A stretch of 64,000 nucleotides of DNA from Aquilaria yunnanensis (Eukaryota > Streptophyta > Magnoliopsida > Malvales > Thymelaeaceae). The stretch's first letter is position 1, and each line of letters opens with the position of its first letter. The position numbers and the translations under genes are program-made. A model generated the notes under the pieces. It saw only the letters and a program-made list of their open reading frames with translations. It was not told the DNA's origin and ran no database searches. Positions 21,233 to 33,709 of this stretch are shown here, piece after piece. The DNA lies in contig CM077596.1 of assembly GCA_039654915.1 (NCBI GenBank), positions 73,843,751 through 73,907,750 of the forward strand. The letters run 5' to 3'.

Positions 21233-23576
21233 TTGCACATCAAGCCACCATTGTTACAATGCCTAAAAAGGTTAGTAGTAAATAAAACAGTTACTGAGAA
21301 TGACACAATAGCAGGAGCATTACAACAAGAAATTTTTCCGGAAACGTCAACCAGTTCACAAGTAGGGAGACGGCCAAATAGGGAACCCATTCAGATAGGG
21401 GAACAAATGTTTTGGAAATTAACAGAAAAACTAGATGAGTTTTTCGATGAATATAGAATGACAGTCCCTTGCTTTTGGGAGTTGCACGATACATTAGTGC
21501 AACATTATGGGTTACAGGGATCAACTAACATGACCCCTTATGAGGCCTTGGCCATTTTCCTTAGCTTGTACTAGGGGTGAGCATGGGTCGGGTTGGTTCG
21601 GTTTTATGGTGGAACCGAACCAACCCAAAATGATATCGATTCCAAAATTTTTCTACCCAACCCAGAACTGAGAACCGAACAGAACCAGAACTATGGTTCT
21701 GAGTTTCTCGGTTCTAGTTCTCGGGTTTTTTGGTTTATACCATATACATATAACAATACCAAAATTCAATAAATCTACATCCATAATCAGTTTTATGACA
21801 TATTCAACATAATATACAATTAAATTAATATTTAAATATAAGTACTTAGATACATTCAAAAGATTTTAAAATGTTGTTCTTTTGGTTCAAAAGAGTTGCT
21901 TATGGGGTATCTTTTATCTCAAGTAGTTTAATTCATTCCATTAATTCTAATATTAGTATGACATTCAATATAGAAAACTGAACCTTTAAGACCATCTTCT
22001 TCAGTACCAAAACCTAAAATATGTCGATGTCATAAATTTTTAATTTTGCATGACTCAAATGAAAAAAATATCATAATTGTGTCGTAAAGAGTACTCTGGA
22101 ATAAAAGATCGAAACCAAAATAACTTGGGAGTGGTGGGTCTATGAAGTAAAGTGATTTAAGTGAATATAGAGAAATTTCATAAATGATCCCACAACTTTC
22201 ATACTGTTTCAATTTGGAACATCAATTTAAGAGTTTAATATAAAAACACAAAATAACAATCATAATACTTCAAAAAAATATGTGTGTGTGTGTGTGTGTA
22301 TAGATATATTAGTAATACTATTATATATATATATATATATATATCTCGAGTTCGGTTCCATCTCGGGTTGGTTCCATATAGAACCAAAACCAACCCAAAA
22401 ACCGTCGGTTCTCCTATATGTGGAACTAACCCGAGAACCATGATCAATTTTTACCCAACCCAACCCAACCCAACCCAATGGGGGTGGTTCGGTTTCGGTT
22501 TCGGGTTTACCCAACCCATACTCACCCCTAGCTTGTACGAACATGGAGACACATAACGTAGACTTGGTAGATGGTACGAGCATTCAGCGTCAACGATTAA
22601 CGCATGGTACAAAGTTGTTTTGGATGCTATATGTAAGTTGGCAGAAAATGTTATAAGTCCAACTGATCCAACATTCTCAACTGTACCAAGCTATGTTATG
22701 AGTAAATGCCCCCAATTTTATAATGCCATAGGGGCTATTAATGGTACACACATTCCTGCAATAGTTGAGACAGAAGAGATACGAAACAACTACATTGGTT
22801 AAAAAGGCGAACCGACCCAAAATGTGCTTGTTGCATGTGACTTTGACATGCGATTCACATATGTATACGCCGGAACACCTGGGTCACAACATGACATGGC
22901 TGTTCTCCGGAATAGTATGACCAACCCAAGCTCAGGATTCCCATTTCCACCACTAGGTACATGCCCTTTATCACAATTTTAGTATAGTCTCAAACTAGAT
23001 CGCCTTATTTGAGAAAGCTGATTAGTAATAAAGTTATAAATTTGTGTTAAATATAACATAGCAAGGGAAGTGTTACAGTCTAATTAAGCAGGGAAATATT
23101 ATCTTGTTGACTCCTGATATGCAAACAGCCCAGGTTTTTTGGCTCCATTTAGAACCGCACCATACCATCCATCTGACTTCAATGGCAGATCACCACGAGG
23201 AATGGAGCAGGAATTTAACTTCATCCATGCATCGTTACACAACATCATTAAGCATACTATAGGGGTTTGGAAGAAAAAATGGAAAATTCTTCGACTTATG
23301 CATGAATTTGATGCGACGATTCAAGTGAAATTGGTTGTTGCAACAGCTGCATTGCACAACTTCATAAGGATGCACAATTTCGATGATGAAGACATAACAA
23401 CTACACTGAATCACCAGTATACGCAACATGATGCATCGTTAGATAACCCACTACCTTTTAACGAGTTGCATTTGGATGGACATGAAATGGCTTTCGTGCG
23501 TGATGAAATTGCACAATCCTTACATCAATGGAGGAGGATGAGACGACAACAATCACGACATAGCATTACGACATAG
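21233..23576 (+). pseudogene. PIF/Harbinger transposase (HARBI1/DDE_Tnp_4 type), split and inactivated
   Basis: Fragments in order: 21233-21571 (helix-turn-helix part with FWELHDTLVQHYGL and MTPYEALAIFLSLY), 22531-22955 (AIGAINGTHIP, NVLVACDFDMRFTYVYAGTPGSQHDMAVLRN) and 23075-23576 (YYLVDS, GFLAPFRTAPYHPSDF, GMEQEFNFIHASLHNII, VVATAALHNFIRMHN). A hAT MITE sits between the first two. Compared with the family, the first catalytic Asp (usually DGTHI) is Asn (codon 22740-22742), the second (LVDS) is kept but followed by TGA at 23115-23117, and the Glu expected near the IIKHTIG segment is Lys. Further stops and frame changes lie between fragments. The protein cannot be active. Confidence 0.85.
21572..22530. 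mobile_element. hAT-type MITE (959 bp) with perfect 8-bp target duplication
   Basis: The terminal inverted repeats are TAGGGGTGAGCATGGGTCGG (left) and the reverse complement of CCCAACCCATACTCACCCCTA (right), differing at few sites. The flanking direct repeat GCTTGTAC is perfect (21564-21571 and 22531-22538). The interior is AT-rich with GT and AT microsatellites (22278-22300, 22321-22344) and GGTTCGGTTT-like subterminal words. No coding capacity. It interrupts the PIF transposase. Confidence 0.95.
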
Positions 23577-24149
23577 CATTAGTTGACCCATGGTGAAGTA
23601 ACCAATGTGCTACCATAATACCCATGTATTATTATCAGCAGACATGCACCATTGATTGGATTTTTCCATTGCATGATAATTTCGTAGGGTGTGGATATTG
23701 CATACACAGCCTATATCGAACCTTATCTAGTATTGCATTATGATTGAGGAAGCCATAAAATTGCCGCTACACACTACATGTATCTACCTATTTATTGGAC
23801 TAGAGATAAGTTATCAGAGGTCGATCGACAAAGGTCTACAAATGGCCATTAAAAAAAAAAAAGATGCTGGTGCTTGGTAAAATTGTTATTCCAAATGTCA
23901 CCAACATTCTGAAGTGAAGGAAAAGAAAAGTGACAAGAGAGAGAGTGGAACAGTAAGAACGACAAGTCTCGCAATTATCCGGTAAGAATCGATGCATTGA
24001 TTGGTGCCCATTCTAGTGCCAATCCACCATTGGTTTCTCTGCTGAAACATAAAAAAAGGGCAAAGAAGAAACATGTGTTAACCCAACTAACAGAGTCAAC
24101 TTGATTAGGCGATTTTGATGATAAAAAGAACACTATGGCAGAGCAGACG
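23577..24149. other. Non-coding 3' flank of the PIF unit
   Basis: Sequence between the transposase end and the right inverted repeat, with a short A-run near 23853-23864. No gene seen. Confidence 0.5.
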
Positions 24150-25533
24150 ATTGCGAGAACTGATTGAATCCCCATATTGTGACAGACTCACCTTCATTCT
24201 TCGAGGGGAGGAGTCAATGGTCGTGTGGCGCGACAGAGGTGACTTCACTGTGTAAGCGAATGCATGGCGATAAAGGTGGAGGTCGGTGTGCGGAGCTCCG
24301 ATTGGGCAAGTTGGGATCGGTGTAGGTGGCCAGGGATTTAGGTGTCTGAGAGGGATTAAAGGCGTGACCGTATCAGGTGAGTAAGTATGCGAGAATAGAA
24401 CAAGGTGGCATAGGTAGTAAATACAAGTAAACTTGGAGCCTTTTTTTCTATGCCCAATTCCTGACCCGATTAGGCCATGTCTCAACCCGGATCATCTGAG
24501 CGCACCATAGTTTAAATTACCACATTTTGCAAACCTATTAACAACAAAAAAACAAAACCTAAGTTTATGCAAATTTGGAGATTTTGGGAAAGAAAAACCA
24601 TAACACATCTTGCCCAGCCCTTCTGCCGTCGCTGACTACTCTTCCTCCCTTCCTGGGATGCCACCCCCAGTGACCTCCTAACCCATCCCCGTGGTGATGC
24701 ATCAAAACAGAACAGCCGGCGATTGATGGAGGGTAACTGGCGAAAATAAGATGAAACAAACGACGGCGATATCAATGCTATAAGTGAGACAAAACGATGC
24801 AGCTAGACTGATGGAGGGTAGCCGACGAAAATGAATGACGGCCATCAGATATGGATGAGATCTCGAATCAGAGCATCGGATAGCCGATAAAAAGTTGTAA
24901 GCAAACTTCAAGCTCGCGTGATTCGATTGCTCGAATCTAACAAGGATATGGGACCAAACCACAAATTAAGCATCTGTAAGGGGATCGCCGGCTCAGATCT
25001 CAGATCTGATTGTTTTGAAAGTCTATAAGGGGATTGCTGGCTCAGATCTGCAGATAGAGCAAGAAAAACGAGTAAAAGGGACCAAGGTATTCTCTTTGCG
25101 GCAACCAAAGACAATGCTTAGCTTCGTGGAAAGCACTCTATCGAAGGTCACAATTCACAAAATCTGCGACCAGAATAGAAAACGGGTCATCGTTCGAACG
25201 AACACTGATGAGAAACCCTACTCTTACAATCAGTTTTAGCGAAGAATCATAATGTCTCTGGTTGAATTAGTCAAACTAGAAATATTGGGGGTAACTGATG
25301 GTTTTTATATTAACAACGGTTAGAATTAGTTATTGAAAAAGCTGGTTTTAAATTTGTTTTAATTTTTATTTATGTTACATCAACATTTTCTATCAAATTT
25401 AAATGTTAAATTGACGGAAAGTAGATAACTGAGACGCACAATAGTAGGAAGAGTATCTCACTAGAGCAATATGACGTTCATATACCTATTTATGATACAA
25501 AAATAAGCTAGGTGACTCCTGATAGATTTTACC
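24150..25533 (-). repeat. Right terminal inverted repeat
   Basis: Reverse-complement partner of 8194-9025. It is longer than the left copy: 24570-25250 has about 600 extra bases (including two CAGATCTCAGATCTG-like words near 25000 and 25040) with no counterpart on the left, so either the left copy lost them or the right copy gained them. Confidence 0.75.
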
Positions 25534-25543
25534 CTTAATTCAA

Positions 25544-27011
25544 CACTTTAAGTTACTGTGATTTTTTTTTTTTTTTGGTATATCTTAACTAATTAGAGTC
25601 AAATTTTACATTAAAATTGGTGGAGATTAAAAAAATTAAGTTACATCATGTGCATGAAGATTATTTACTTTTAAAATATTTCCAAAATAATAATATTTAT
25701 TATTTATTTTATTTTTTAGGCAAAGTAAGAAAAAATCTTGAAAATTTAAATACTTTATAAAATATTAAGCCTTAATATATAAAAGGCCATAATTTCATAT
25801 TTGGCCCGTGTACTTTCATATTTCTTCCAATGGCAATTCCAAGGCATCGGAATTATATTTTTCCTTATTAGTTCTTTATTCACATTCTTTTTTTTTGTTT
25901 TCTCTGTATTTTGAATCCGTATATATTACTTTTGAGGACTAATAAGGAAAAGTATAATTCAAATCCAATGTTTGGTATATAAACTAGTTGAACCTAAATT
26001 GGGAGCCTAAAGAAAAAATTAATGGTTCAAGAAAAATTTAAAAAAATCAAAGAAAAAAAATAAATGGTAGTAGTAGGAGTAGTAGTAGTATTAGTAGTAA
26101 AAGAAATAAATGGCAGTAGTAGTAGAAATTAAATTCTATCAAGATATATATTCATATTTTTAAAAGGTATAAAATATAAAAAATAAAATGCATTAAAATA
26201 TAAAAATAAATAAATAATTAAAATAAAAAATGATACCAAATTTAAAGTATTAAATTAAAATAAACAGATATAAATAAGAAAAGATATAAGAAGTATCATG
26301 GGAAGATAAAAAATAATAAGAGAAAAAATATAAAAAATACTTCTAAATTTAAGCTCATTTTCAGTGACCCAACTGCCTCAATGGCCGTGAGTGACAAATA
26401 ATTTTTTTTTTATTTTAGAATGAAAATAGTGAAATAAATAAATAAGTAAAAAAAATAATATGGAATAATATTTATTTAAAATAACAGAAATAGAAAAATA
26501 AGAAATTTTGATTCTTTATTTTTGTACTCATATTTTTCATTTTTACTATTATTTATTTTTTTATACTGTATGGTTGGCAAAATTTACCCAAAAAAGAGTG
26601 GCAAAACATATACTATATCTTACTATTCATTTTTTTTAGATTATATTGTAACTACTAGCATAAAAAATATGTCAGAAATAACATAACTAATATAAAATTA
26701 TGGAATATGTTCCATTTAAATTATAGTGGACATAATATTTTAGTTTAAATGTAGAAAAATGAAAATAAAATAAAATAAAAAGGTTGAAACAAGTTCAGGC
26801 GCTCCTCATCAAAAAAAAGTGCAAGCGCTGAGAGCCGTTGATCAATGAGGTGGGTTGTAGGAAACAAGCTCTGATTTGGAAGTTTTATTTTTCTTCATTT
26901 TTTTTTTGTAGATTTTATTATTTTTTATTTTAATTTCACAATTTACATTCTTATTTATTTTTTTTATAATTGTGTTTTTATTTTTTGAAAAAATTAAACT
27001 GATATAGTTAA

Positions 27012-27058
<47 letters not shown>

Positions 27059-28454
27059 CTTGCTTCATTTTTTTCTTGAACCATTAATTTTAATTTGGCA
27101 AAAATATCAAATTAGCCACTAATGTTTTGGGTTGGAAACAAATATGCCATTATAGTTTTTTTTAGGACTAATGTTTTAAAATGGGCCGGATATGCTAGTG
27201 AAATTTCAAATTAATAGTGGATATACCATTGGGCATTAAAAATATAAAGGAAAACGTTAAAAAGCTAACAAAAAATGTTAAAAAATAAAGACATATAGTT
27301 TTTAAATATTTTTTTTAAATATTTTTGTCTAATAAATATTAATATAAAAAAATTCAAGTCAAACTATATAAAAAGGTTAAATTGTGCAAAGAATATGAGA
27401 CGAAAGTAGTATTTTTTTAAAACTTTGTAATTAAAACCGATTATTCGTAATTGAATGGTGTGACAGGCGCACAAACTCAAATGAATTCTTCAATTATAAA
27501 TGTAATATTTCAAGTAGAGACAATTACAAGCTTAGGTGTAACACCAAGAAACCAACGAAGAAAGAGAAAGAGAAAGAGAGGATGGTTGGAGTTGGAGGCC
27601 AAAGTTTCCATACGCTCGCTCAGTAAAACAAAAGTTATCAGTCGAGCGTGTTTGTTTCCACCAAGGAATCTCATGGCTTATACCTCCATTTGATGCTTCC
27701 AGTGCCTACTCTAATCATATACCACCACATTCCCATTAATAATTTTACTTTCTTAAGTACCCCAACTAATTATATATATATAAATGAACAGAAATCTTTG
27801 TGTGTCTGGGGCTGATGGCTAGTAATTAGATGGAAAGTGTTGACTGATGTACATAAAAGGTATTTAGTGGTTAAGTTAATCGACTAATTATACACGCACG
27901 ATCAGTCTCAAATTTCGTAAATCCCGGATATTATTAATTTAAATAAACACAATGTATATATTGTACAACAACAGCCACCACACTGGATTAACTCTCTAGT
28001 TCTTGAACTTTAAATTAGTTTTAAGCCCTCAAATCTTGCAAAGCAAATCACTGTAGTCGAACCAGAGAACAAAAAAATGCAAATGATCCCTATCATTTAT
28101 CAATGAAAAAAATATAAAAAATTTAAAACAATTTCATTTGAATGCCAATATTATTTAGGTGAAATGATCCAATAATTGTAAAATTTTTATGATACTATTA
28201 ATTTTTTATGAATTTTTTAGGCGTTAAAAATGAAAAATGTATAGAAATTTAATAACATGGTAAAAATTTTATTTCAAATGGATTGTTACACTCGTATAAC
28301 ATTATATTTTAAATAAAATTGGTTTTAGGTGAAAAAAATATAAAAATAAAACTAAGCTATTTTAAATTAAATTGACTTAAATTAAAATGAATTGACTCTT
28401 AATTTAAAGCCCGCCGATAGATGTGGCAAGCCAAACATTTTTTGCAAGTCAAGA
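25544..28454. other. AT-rich intergenic, no gene seen
   Basis: Very AT-rich. It holds AGT repeats (26065-26100), an (ATT)n microsatellite of about 42 bases (27015-27058), and at 27100-27270 a copy of the terminal sequence also found at both ends of the 32235-32740 element (CACTAATGTTTTGG, TTTTAAAATGGGCC). A short open frame at 27451-27693 is not supported. Confidence 0.5.
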
Positions 28455-29095
28455 GGAGAATAAGTAGGGTTGTAAATGAACCAAACAAATGCGAACAAAC
28501 CATATTCGTGTTCATTTGTTTAACATTTAACAAATATGAACAATAAACGAACGTAACTTCTCTATTCGTATTCATTTATTTCATTTATTAATAAACAAAT
28601 ATGAACACGAATGCGGACAATTAAAGCTGATGACTACTACTAATCTAAATTGAAAAGAGTTTAACAATGATTGACACAACAATATGTAATAGTGAAATGA
28701 GGCTTGACTTGATGCTATAGTAGGTTCTTACTATGAGAGAAATGACTAATTATATTTTGAAAAACAAGAAAAATAGATTAATTTGGGGTAGATTAGAGTA
28801 TAATCATGTGTATGTGAACACTAATAAAAATATATAATATATAAAATATATATAATACTAAATATACAGCTAATAAATAAATAAATAAATAAATAGACAT
28901 AAACATATTAATAAATAAATAAATAAAGATAAAAAACAATAACCGAACGGTTCGTAAACGTAAATAAATGAACAGGACTTTATTTATGTTTATTTGTTTA
29001 ATTAATTAAACAGAAAAACCTTTTTATATTCATTCAATTTAATTAAATAAATAAACATAAATAAATTTTTACCGAACAGCTCACCGAATACTCTA
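28455..29095. mobile_element. hAT-like MITE remnant
   Basis: It starts TAGGGTTGTAAATGAACCAAACAAA, a common plant hAT-like terminus, and carries GAACAAAC, TAAACGAACG and CGAACGGTTCG words throughout, ending near ATTTGTTTATATTTGTTTG. The right terminus is truncated or diverged and no target duplication was identified. Confidence 0.45.
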
Positions 29096-29322
29096 TTTGT
29101 TTATATTTGTTTGTTGACATGCCTCCTTGGTAGAGTGAAATTGATGCCGCCACAAGCAAACGAGAAATTCAGGTGTGTGGGTGTGTCGTATTATCATTTC
29201 TGTCGTCGGCATTTCTGCAAATATGTTGGAGGACCGACAAAACCACAGTAAGTGTATGTGTATGAGAAAGACAACAAAAGAGACGAACATGGGAATATGG
29301 AAAATCAAATAGTTATAGTTTT

Positions 29323-29650
29323 GAGTTTTTTTTTTTTTTTTTTTTTTGTTTTGCCTTGGCAAGTCTCGAATCTCTCACTGAAAGCAATTACACTTGCTCC
29401 TCCTCTTCCTCGGCCCCGCATGAAACTTTAGAGTATAGAACCCAGCCCCACTTTTGGATAAGTTGCTTTAAACGGTGTGCACATACATGAAACATTGTCT
29501 TCTTACTGCTTGTTTGCTTGGAATTTCGACCAATCCTATATAGCCTTTCGGCCGGTATTGGAAGATGTGAAACATGACCAGCAACATAGTACCGTCTCAA
29601 CTCCGCACGCAGGCGCAGCAAAAGTAAACCCTGTTAGTTTCAAAAATGTC
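29323..29650 (-). pseudogene. 5'-truncated retrocopy or terminal exon of an unknown gene with poly(A) tract
   Basis: On the minus strand an open frame (about 29388-29640) begins after an AACTAACAG acceptor-like site and encodes a basic stretch (LRLRAELRRYYVAGHVSHL, HVCAHRLKQLIQKWGW) ending in five Glu codons and a stop. Sixty bases later lies a run of about 25 A (plus-strand T run 29324-29349). A coding 3' end plus 3' UTR plus poly(A) is what a 5'-truncated processed copy leaves. I do not recognise the family and no upstream exons were found nearby. Confidence 0.45.
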
Positions 29651-29849
29651 AAACATATATGTACGACTTTATCGTAAATGAACTCCGTGTATAACTTTGT
29701 ATCAAATTATTGTCTACGACATCATTTCATGTGAAAAATTAATATACCTTTCACAAACCAGTTCAAACTACCATAGAAATTATGGATATATATCAAAATA
29801 GAAATAGTGGGTATTTTATAATTCTACCTTTAAATTTTTCCTTCTCAAA

Positions 29850-30110
29850 CAGTCTTCTCTCTAATTGCCACCCTCTTTGTCCCGGCGATCCAATTGCCGT
29901 TGCTCTTTGCCCCTCTTTGTTCCAATGATCCAATCACCACCCATCGTCGTCACTCTTCATTCCTCTTTATCCCGACGATCCAATCGCCGCGTATTGCCTC
30001 TACTCTTCACTCCTATTTATCCCGATTATCCAATAATTGCCCATCATTGCCACTCTTTGTCCCAACAATTTAATCATTGCCCCTTTTTATCCTAAAAATC
30101 CAATCAACGG
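29850..30110. repeat. Degenerate tandem repeat, about 45-50 bp unit
   Basis: Five or so copies of a unit containing CGATCCAAT(C/T)GCC, (C/T)ACTCTTC and CCTCTTTATCCCGA. The plus-strand open frames across it are by-products of the repeat. 30130-30390 beyond it has no recognised content. Confidence 0.6.
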
Positions 30111-31009
30111 CAAAGATCTTTGACGGTTTCTCGCATGAGAAGGAAGAAATCAAAGCAGCATCAAATGCTAAGGCTGGTGAACAATTTGATACTGAAGCTG
30201 ACTGCAAGTTGAGGACGATGGCAGCCATACCCTTGCACCATTGTCTAGGTCTTTGGAGTAGGTGTTTTCATGTGAGCCATGCCTCCATGGCTCCAACTTC
30301 CAAAAGAAAAAATTATATATCCAAGTGTTCAAAAAATCTGTTACATATTTTTATTTATTTGTTCAGATATTTTTACATTATAAAAAAATGACCGTTTTCC
30401 ACTGACCTTTTACAAAGACTTTTAGTTAAAAATTTAAAATTTTCAATGCGAAGCCGTTAAAAACAGTTCTATTGTAAAATACTTCATTAAAAAAAAAATT
30501 TCCAGCAGCTCATCTTTTTATTATTAGTATTTATAACAACTAACAGTTAAAAAATGAGCTGTTAGAAATTTTCAACAGCCAAATGTCATATAATTATTTT
30601 GCCCGTATAAAATGTTTTCTTAAAGGTTTCCTTATGGCCTTGCCTTTTGGAAAATAAACCAAAGGCTCAAGCGGTTGAAAATTTTTTATAAAAATAAAAA
30701 TATATATAAACTATATATTTTATCTATTAGTAAAAATTATTTTATATTTAATAATAAAACAAAATATTTAAAAAAAAATTATACATTATATTTACAAAAT
30801 TCAGGCCAACAAAACCACAAAATTATAAAATTACAAAAATAACAAAATCACAAAAACTATGAAAAATAAGAAAAAAAAACATACTCAGAACAGATCTCCC
30901 ACAAATATAACAACATAAAACAAAAAGATACAACAAAACCATAAAATAAAACAAGATCCGCAAAATTTAAAAACAAATACAAAAATTCAAAACCAAAATC
31001 CGCAAACGC

Positions 31010-31580
31010 TGCGGGCGGAGCAGCATGGCGGATCGAGGAGCCAGGCGGGCGGGCGGAGCAGCGTGGCGGAACGAGAAGCCAAGGTGGCGGCGAAGAGCAG
31101 CGAACGGCGAGCGGATCTGGTGCACGCACGGCAAGGCGAGGTCGGCGACGCAAGAATCCACAGCAGTTAAAATAGATCAGATCTGCGCACGGAGAGGACG
31201 AGGGCCAGAGAGGTGACGCGCGAGGAGAGGATGAGGGCCAGCGAGGCGACGGCGACGGCGACGGCGACGGAGATGGAGAGAAGACAAGGAACGGCCAGGC
31301 AATGGAGAGGATGGCGACGGTGACGGTGACGAACAGGATGATGGACGGTACGGTGACGGAGAGGGCCGAGCGACGGCGAGGCGATGGAGCGGACGGTGAG
31401 GCGAGGACGCAGGGGGATGAGAGAGATGAGGTAGTGAGACGGTGAAGGCTCGGCAAGGCGGACTGTGCGAGGTCAAGAAGAAGAGACGAGAAGAGGCGGC
31501 TGTGGAGGGTGAGAAGAGGAGACGAGACGAATGATGGTTTGGGCGCCGGATGGGGTGAGAGATGAGGGTTGAGAGAGACT
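31010..31580. other. GC-rich block inside the CACTA-like element
   Basis: A sharp switch to GC-rich, purine-biased sequence with GGCGACGGCGACGG runs. The long minus-strand frame here (30857-31456) is mostly Ser, Pro, Arg and Ala and looks like a compositional artefact or a captured host fragment. Identity unknown. Confidence 0.4.
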
Positions 31581-31634
31581 TGTGAAATTCGTACAACAGA
31601 GTTGTTTTGTTCTGGGTTATATTATATATATGTA

Positions 31635-31672
<38 letters not shown>

Positions 31673-32234
31673 TTGTTGTTGTATATATGGAATATATTAA
31701 ATATATTATTGTACATTATATATTGTAAGTATTATATTACCATATATGTTTATGATATATACGTATATATGATATACATACACACACACATATTAGTATT
31801 ATTTGCACAATTTAACTTTTTGACTTAAATTTATTCAGAAAAAATTAAAAAATATATTTACAAACTATATGTCTTGATTTATCATTCTTATATAAAATTT
31901 CTTTATTTATATATCAAAATATTGAAAATAAAAAATTATAGGTTAATTTAAAAGTGTTTGTACACAGAATATAGGATGAAAAAAATATTATTTAAATTTC
32001 AATATAGACTGCCCTTTTTCTGATTTAAATCCAATTAATAGAAACTTGGAATGAAAATATGGTATATATTATAATATGTATAAAAATATAATATGTTCAT
32101 ATATATGTATAAATATAATGTGTATAAATATAATAATAATGTGTCTAATATTAATACATATTAATATATTCTAAATATATATATAAATATACATAAATAT
32201 AAATATCAATTTAATATAAATATACATATTAATA

Positions 32235-32740
32235 TTAGGCATAAATATCAAATTTGCTACTAATGTTTTGGTTATGGAGTAAATATGGCACTATAGTTTT
32301 TTTCTTCCCAATCTTCAATTAATGTTTTAAAATGAGCCAAATATCCATTGCCGTTTAGAAAAATAATAGAAAATGATAAAAAAAAATGGTTTTTGAAATC
32401 TTGATGTTATTATGCATTTTTCAAAAAATATCAAGACTTTTGAGATTTTTACCAAAATAGTGTTTGATGTCTACCATTAACGCTTCAGCCCTGTTGCTAT
32501 TGTCTAATTTTCTCCCTGACATTCTTGAGAAAAAGATATAGTTTAATTACAAAAAATATTTAAAGTTTCTTAAAATTTACATTATCACCCTAAAAACATC
32601 AAAACTTATTATTTTTAACATTTTTTTTTTTGCTTTTTAATGTTTTCCGTTAGATTTTTAACGGCTAGTGGCATATTCACTCTTAATTTGAAACTTCAGT
32701 TATATATTCAGCCCATTTTAAAATATTAGTAGGAGATTGA
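32235..32740. mobile_element. MITE-like element with matching inverted ends
   Basis: The left end ATTTGCTACTAATGTTTTGG and AATGTTTTAAAATGAGCC is mirrored by the right end (reverse complement CTACTAATATTTTAAAATGGGC and GAATATGCCACTAGCC). A related end sequence also occurs at 27100-27270. An (ATT)n run follows at 32750-32785. Superfamily uncertain, since no clear target duplication was found. Confidence 0.45.
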
Positions 32741-32747
32741 GCCGATA

Positions 32748-32787
<40 letters not shown>

Positions 32788-33589
32788 TCTAATATATATT
32801 ATTGTTATTACTTTCTAAAATTGCAAAAAAATTTTGTTCTAGATTTTTCAACGACATTTGCATTAGAAATTTCTAACAAGCCAATTTCCAACGGCCTCGA
32901 GTGAGAAATTTCCAATAGCCTTCATGTTGGAAATTGAAATTTTAAAGTTTCCAACGGCCAGGTTTTCAACAGCTTAACACATTAGAATTTTTGAACGGCG
33001 TGGTTTTCAAAATTTCCAATAGTCAGGCCATTGGAAATTCTTCTCCCCATTTTCCAGTGGCTCATCGTGTTGGAAATTTGATCGTTGGAAAAATATTTTT
33101 TTTTTAGTTGTGTTATATATTCATTTAGACTATTTGATTTATTCTTTCAGACATTTTTAATTTTGGAGAAAGCAAATTTTTTGCATATTGTTATAGTTAT
33201 TTTTATATATTTCATCAGACAGTTTTATATAGTCAGTCAGACACTTTTGTTTATTAATTCAAACACTTTCATTTTTAAGATAATAAATTGTTTGCATATC
33301 ACTTTATATACTTTTACATATTTTTGCAAATGCTTTAATATAGTTATTCAAACATTTCTACATATTTACATATCATTTTGGCAGAGAATAAATTGTTTGC
33401 ATAATATTGAAAAAAATAAATAGGTTGCATATTATTTCAAACACTTATACATACTTGTTCATACACTATGCCCAATTATTTTAGACATTTGGCATCTTTG
33501 TCTTTGGCACTTATACAGATGCGAGTAATGACTAAAGATCCGAAAGTAGTGGAGGTGACAGCGGTGGCTAGAATGAGGTAGGATTTCTG

Positions 33590-33590
33590 A

Positions 33591-33627
<37 letters not shown>
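33590..33627. repeat. (GA)n microsatellite
   Basis: A run of about 18 GA units. Confidence 0.95.
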
Positions 33628-33628
<1 letters not shown>

Positions 33629-33709
33629 AAGAGTAAGTTAGTATATCTAATTAGACATATGTGCATACATAGTATAATAATTAAGTTCTTTGAAAATTTT
33701 CACGGTATA

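Larger units (their letters stand above)
8194..25533. mobile_element. Nested DNA transposon with long terminal inverted repeats (about 17.3 kb)
   Basis: The sequence from about 8194 rightwards matches, in reverse complement and with about 20-30 percent divergence by eye, the sequence running leftwards from 25533. The match covers the outer ends (TTATTTT, ATATTGC-CTAGTGAG) and a second block (8600-9025 against 24150-24560). Immediately outside lies the perfect direct repeat CTTAATTCAA (8183-8192 and 25534-25543). A 9-11 bp duplication plus long inverted repeats is the pattern of the Mutator superfamily. Inside are a PIF/Harbinger gene pair and a Tat retrotransposon, so this is a nested composite and not one functional unit. 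The Mutator assignment is inferred from the ends; no MURA transposase was found. Confidence 0.65.
30400..33110. mobile_element. CACTA-like non-autonomous element (limits approximate)
   Basis: Both ends hold multiple short subterminal repeats in opposite orientation around the word AAATTTCCAACGG: left, 30430-30600 (AAATTTCCAGCAGC, GAGCTGTTAGAAATT); right, 32830-33090 (at least six copies such as TTTCCAACGGCC and TTGGAAATT). The right end reads AAAAAAAACTAA on the complement near a CACAACT terminus. Such arrays are typical of CACTA elements. No transposase frame is present. The interior has a GC-rich block, an (ATT)n microsatellite (31632-31671) and a nested MITE. Confidence 0.4.

Noticed and set aside
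24105..24485. 126-codon minus-strand frame similar to one at 8773-9024
   Set aside because: The similarity is explained by the terminal inverted repeats; no family motif and the frames are not conserved in length.
30857..31716. Long minus-strand frames of 179-199 codons
   Set aside because: Ser/Pro/Arg low-complexity composition in a GC-rich block; no motifs, and several frames are open at once.
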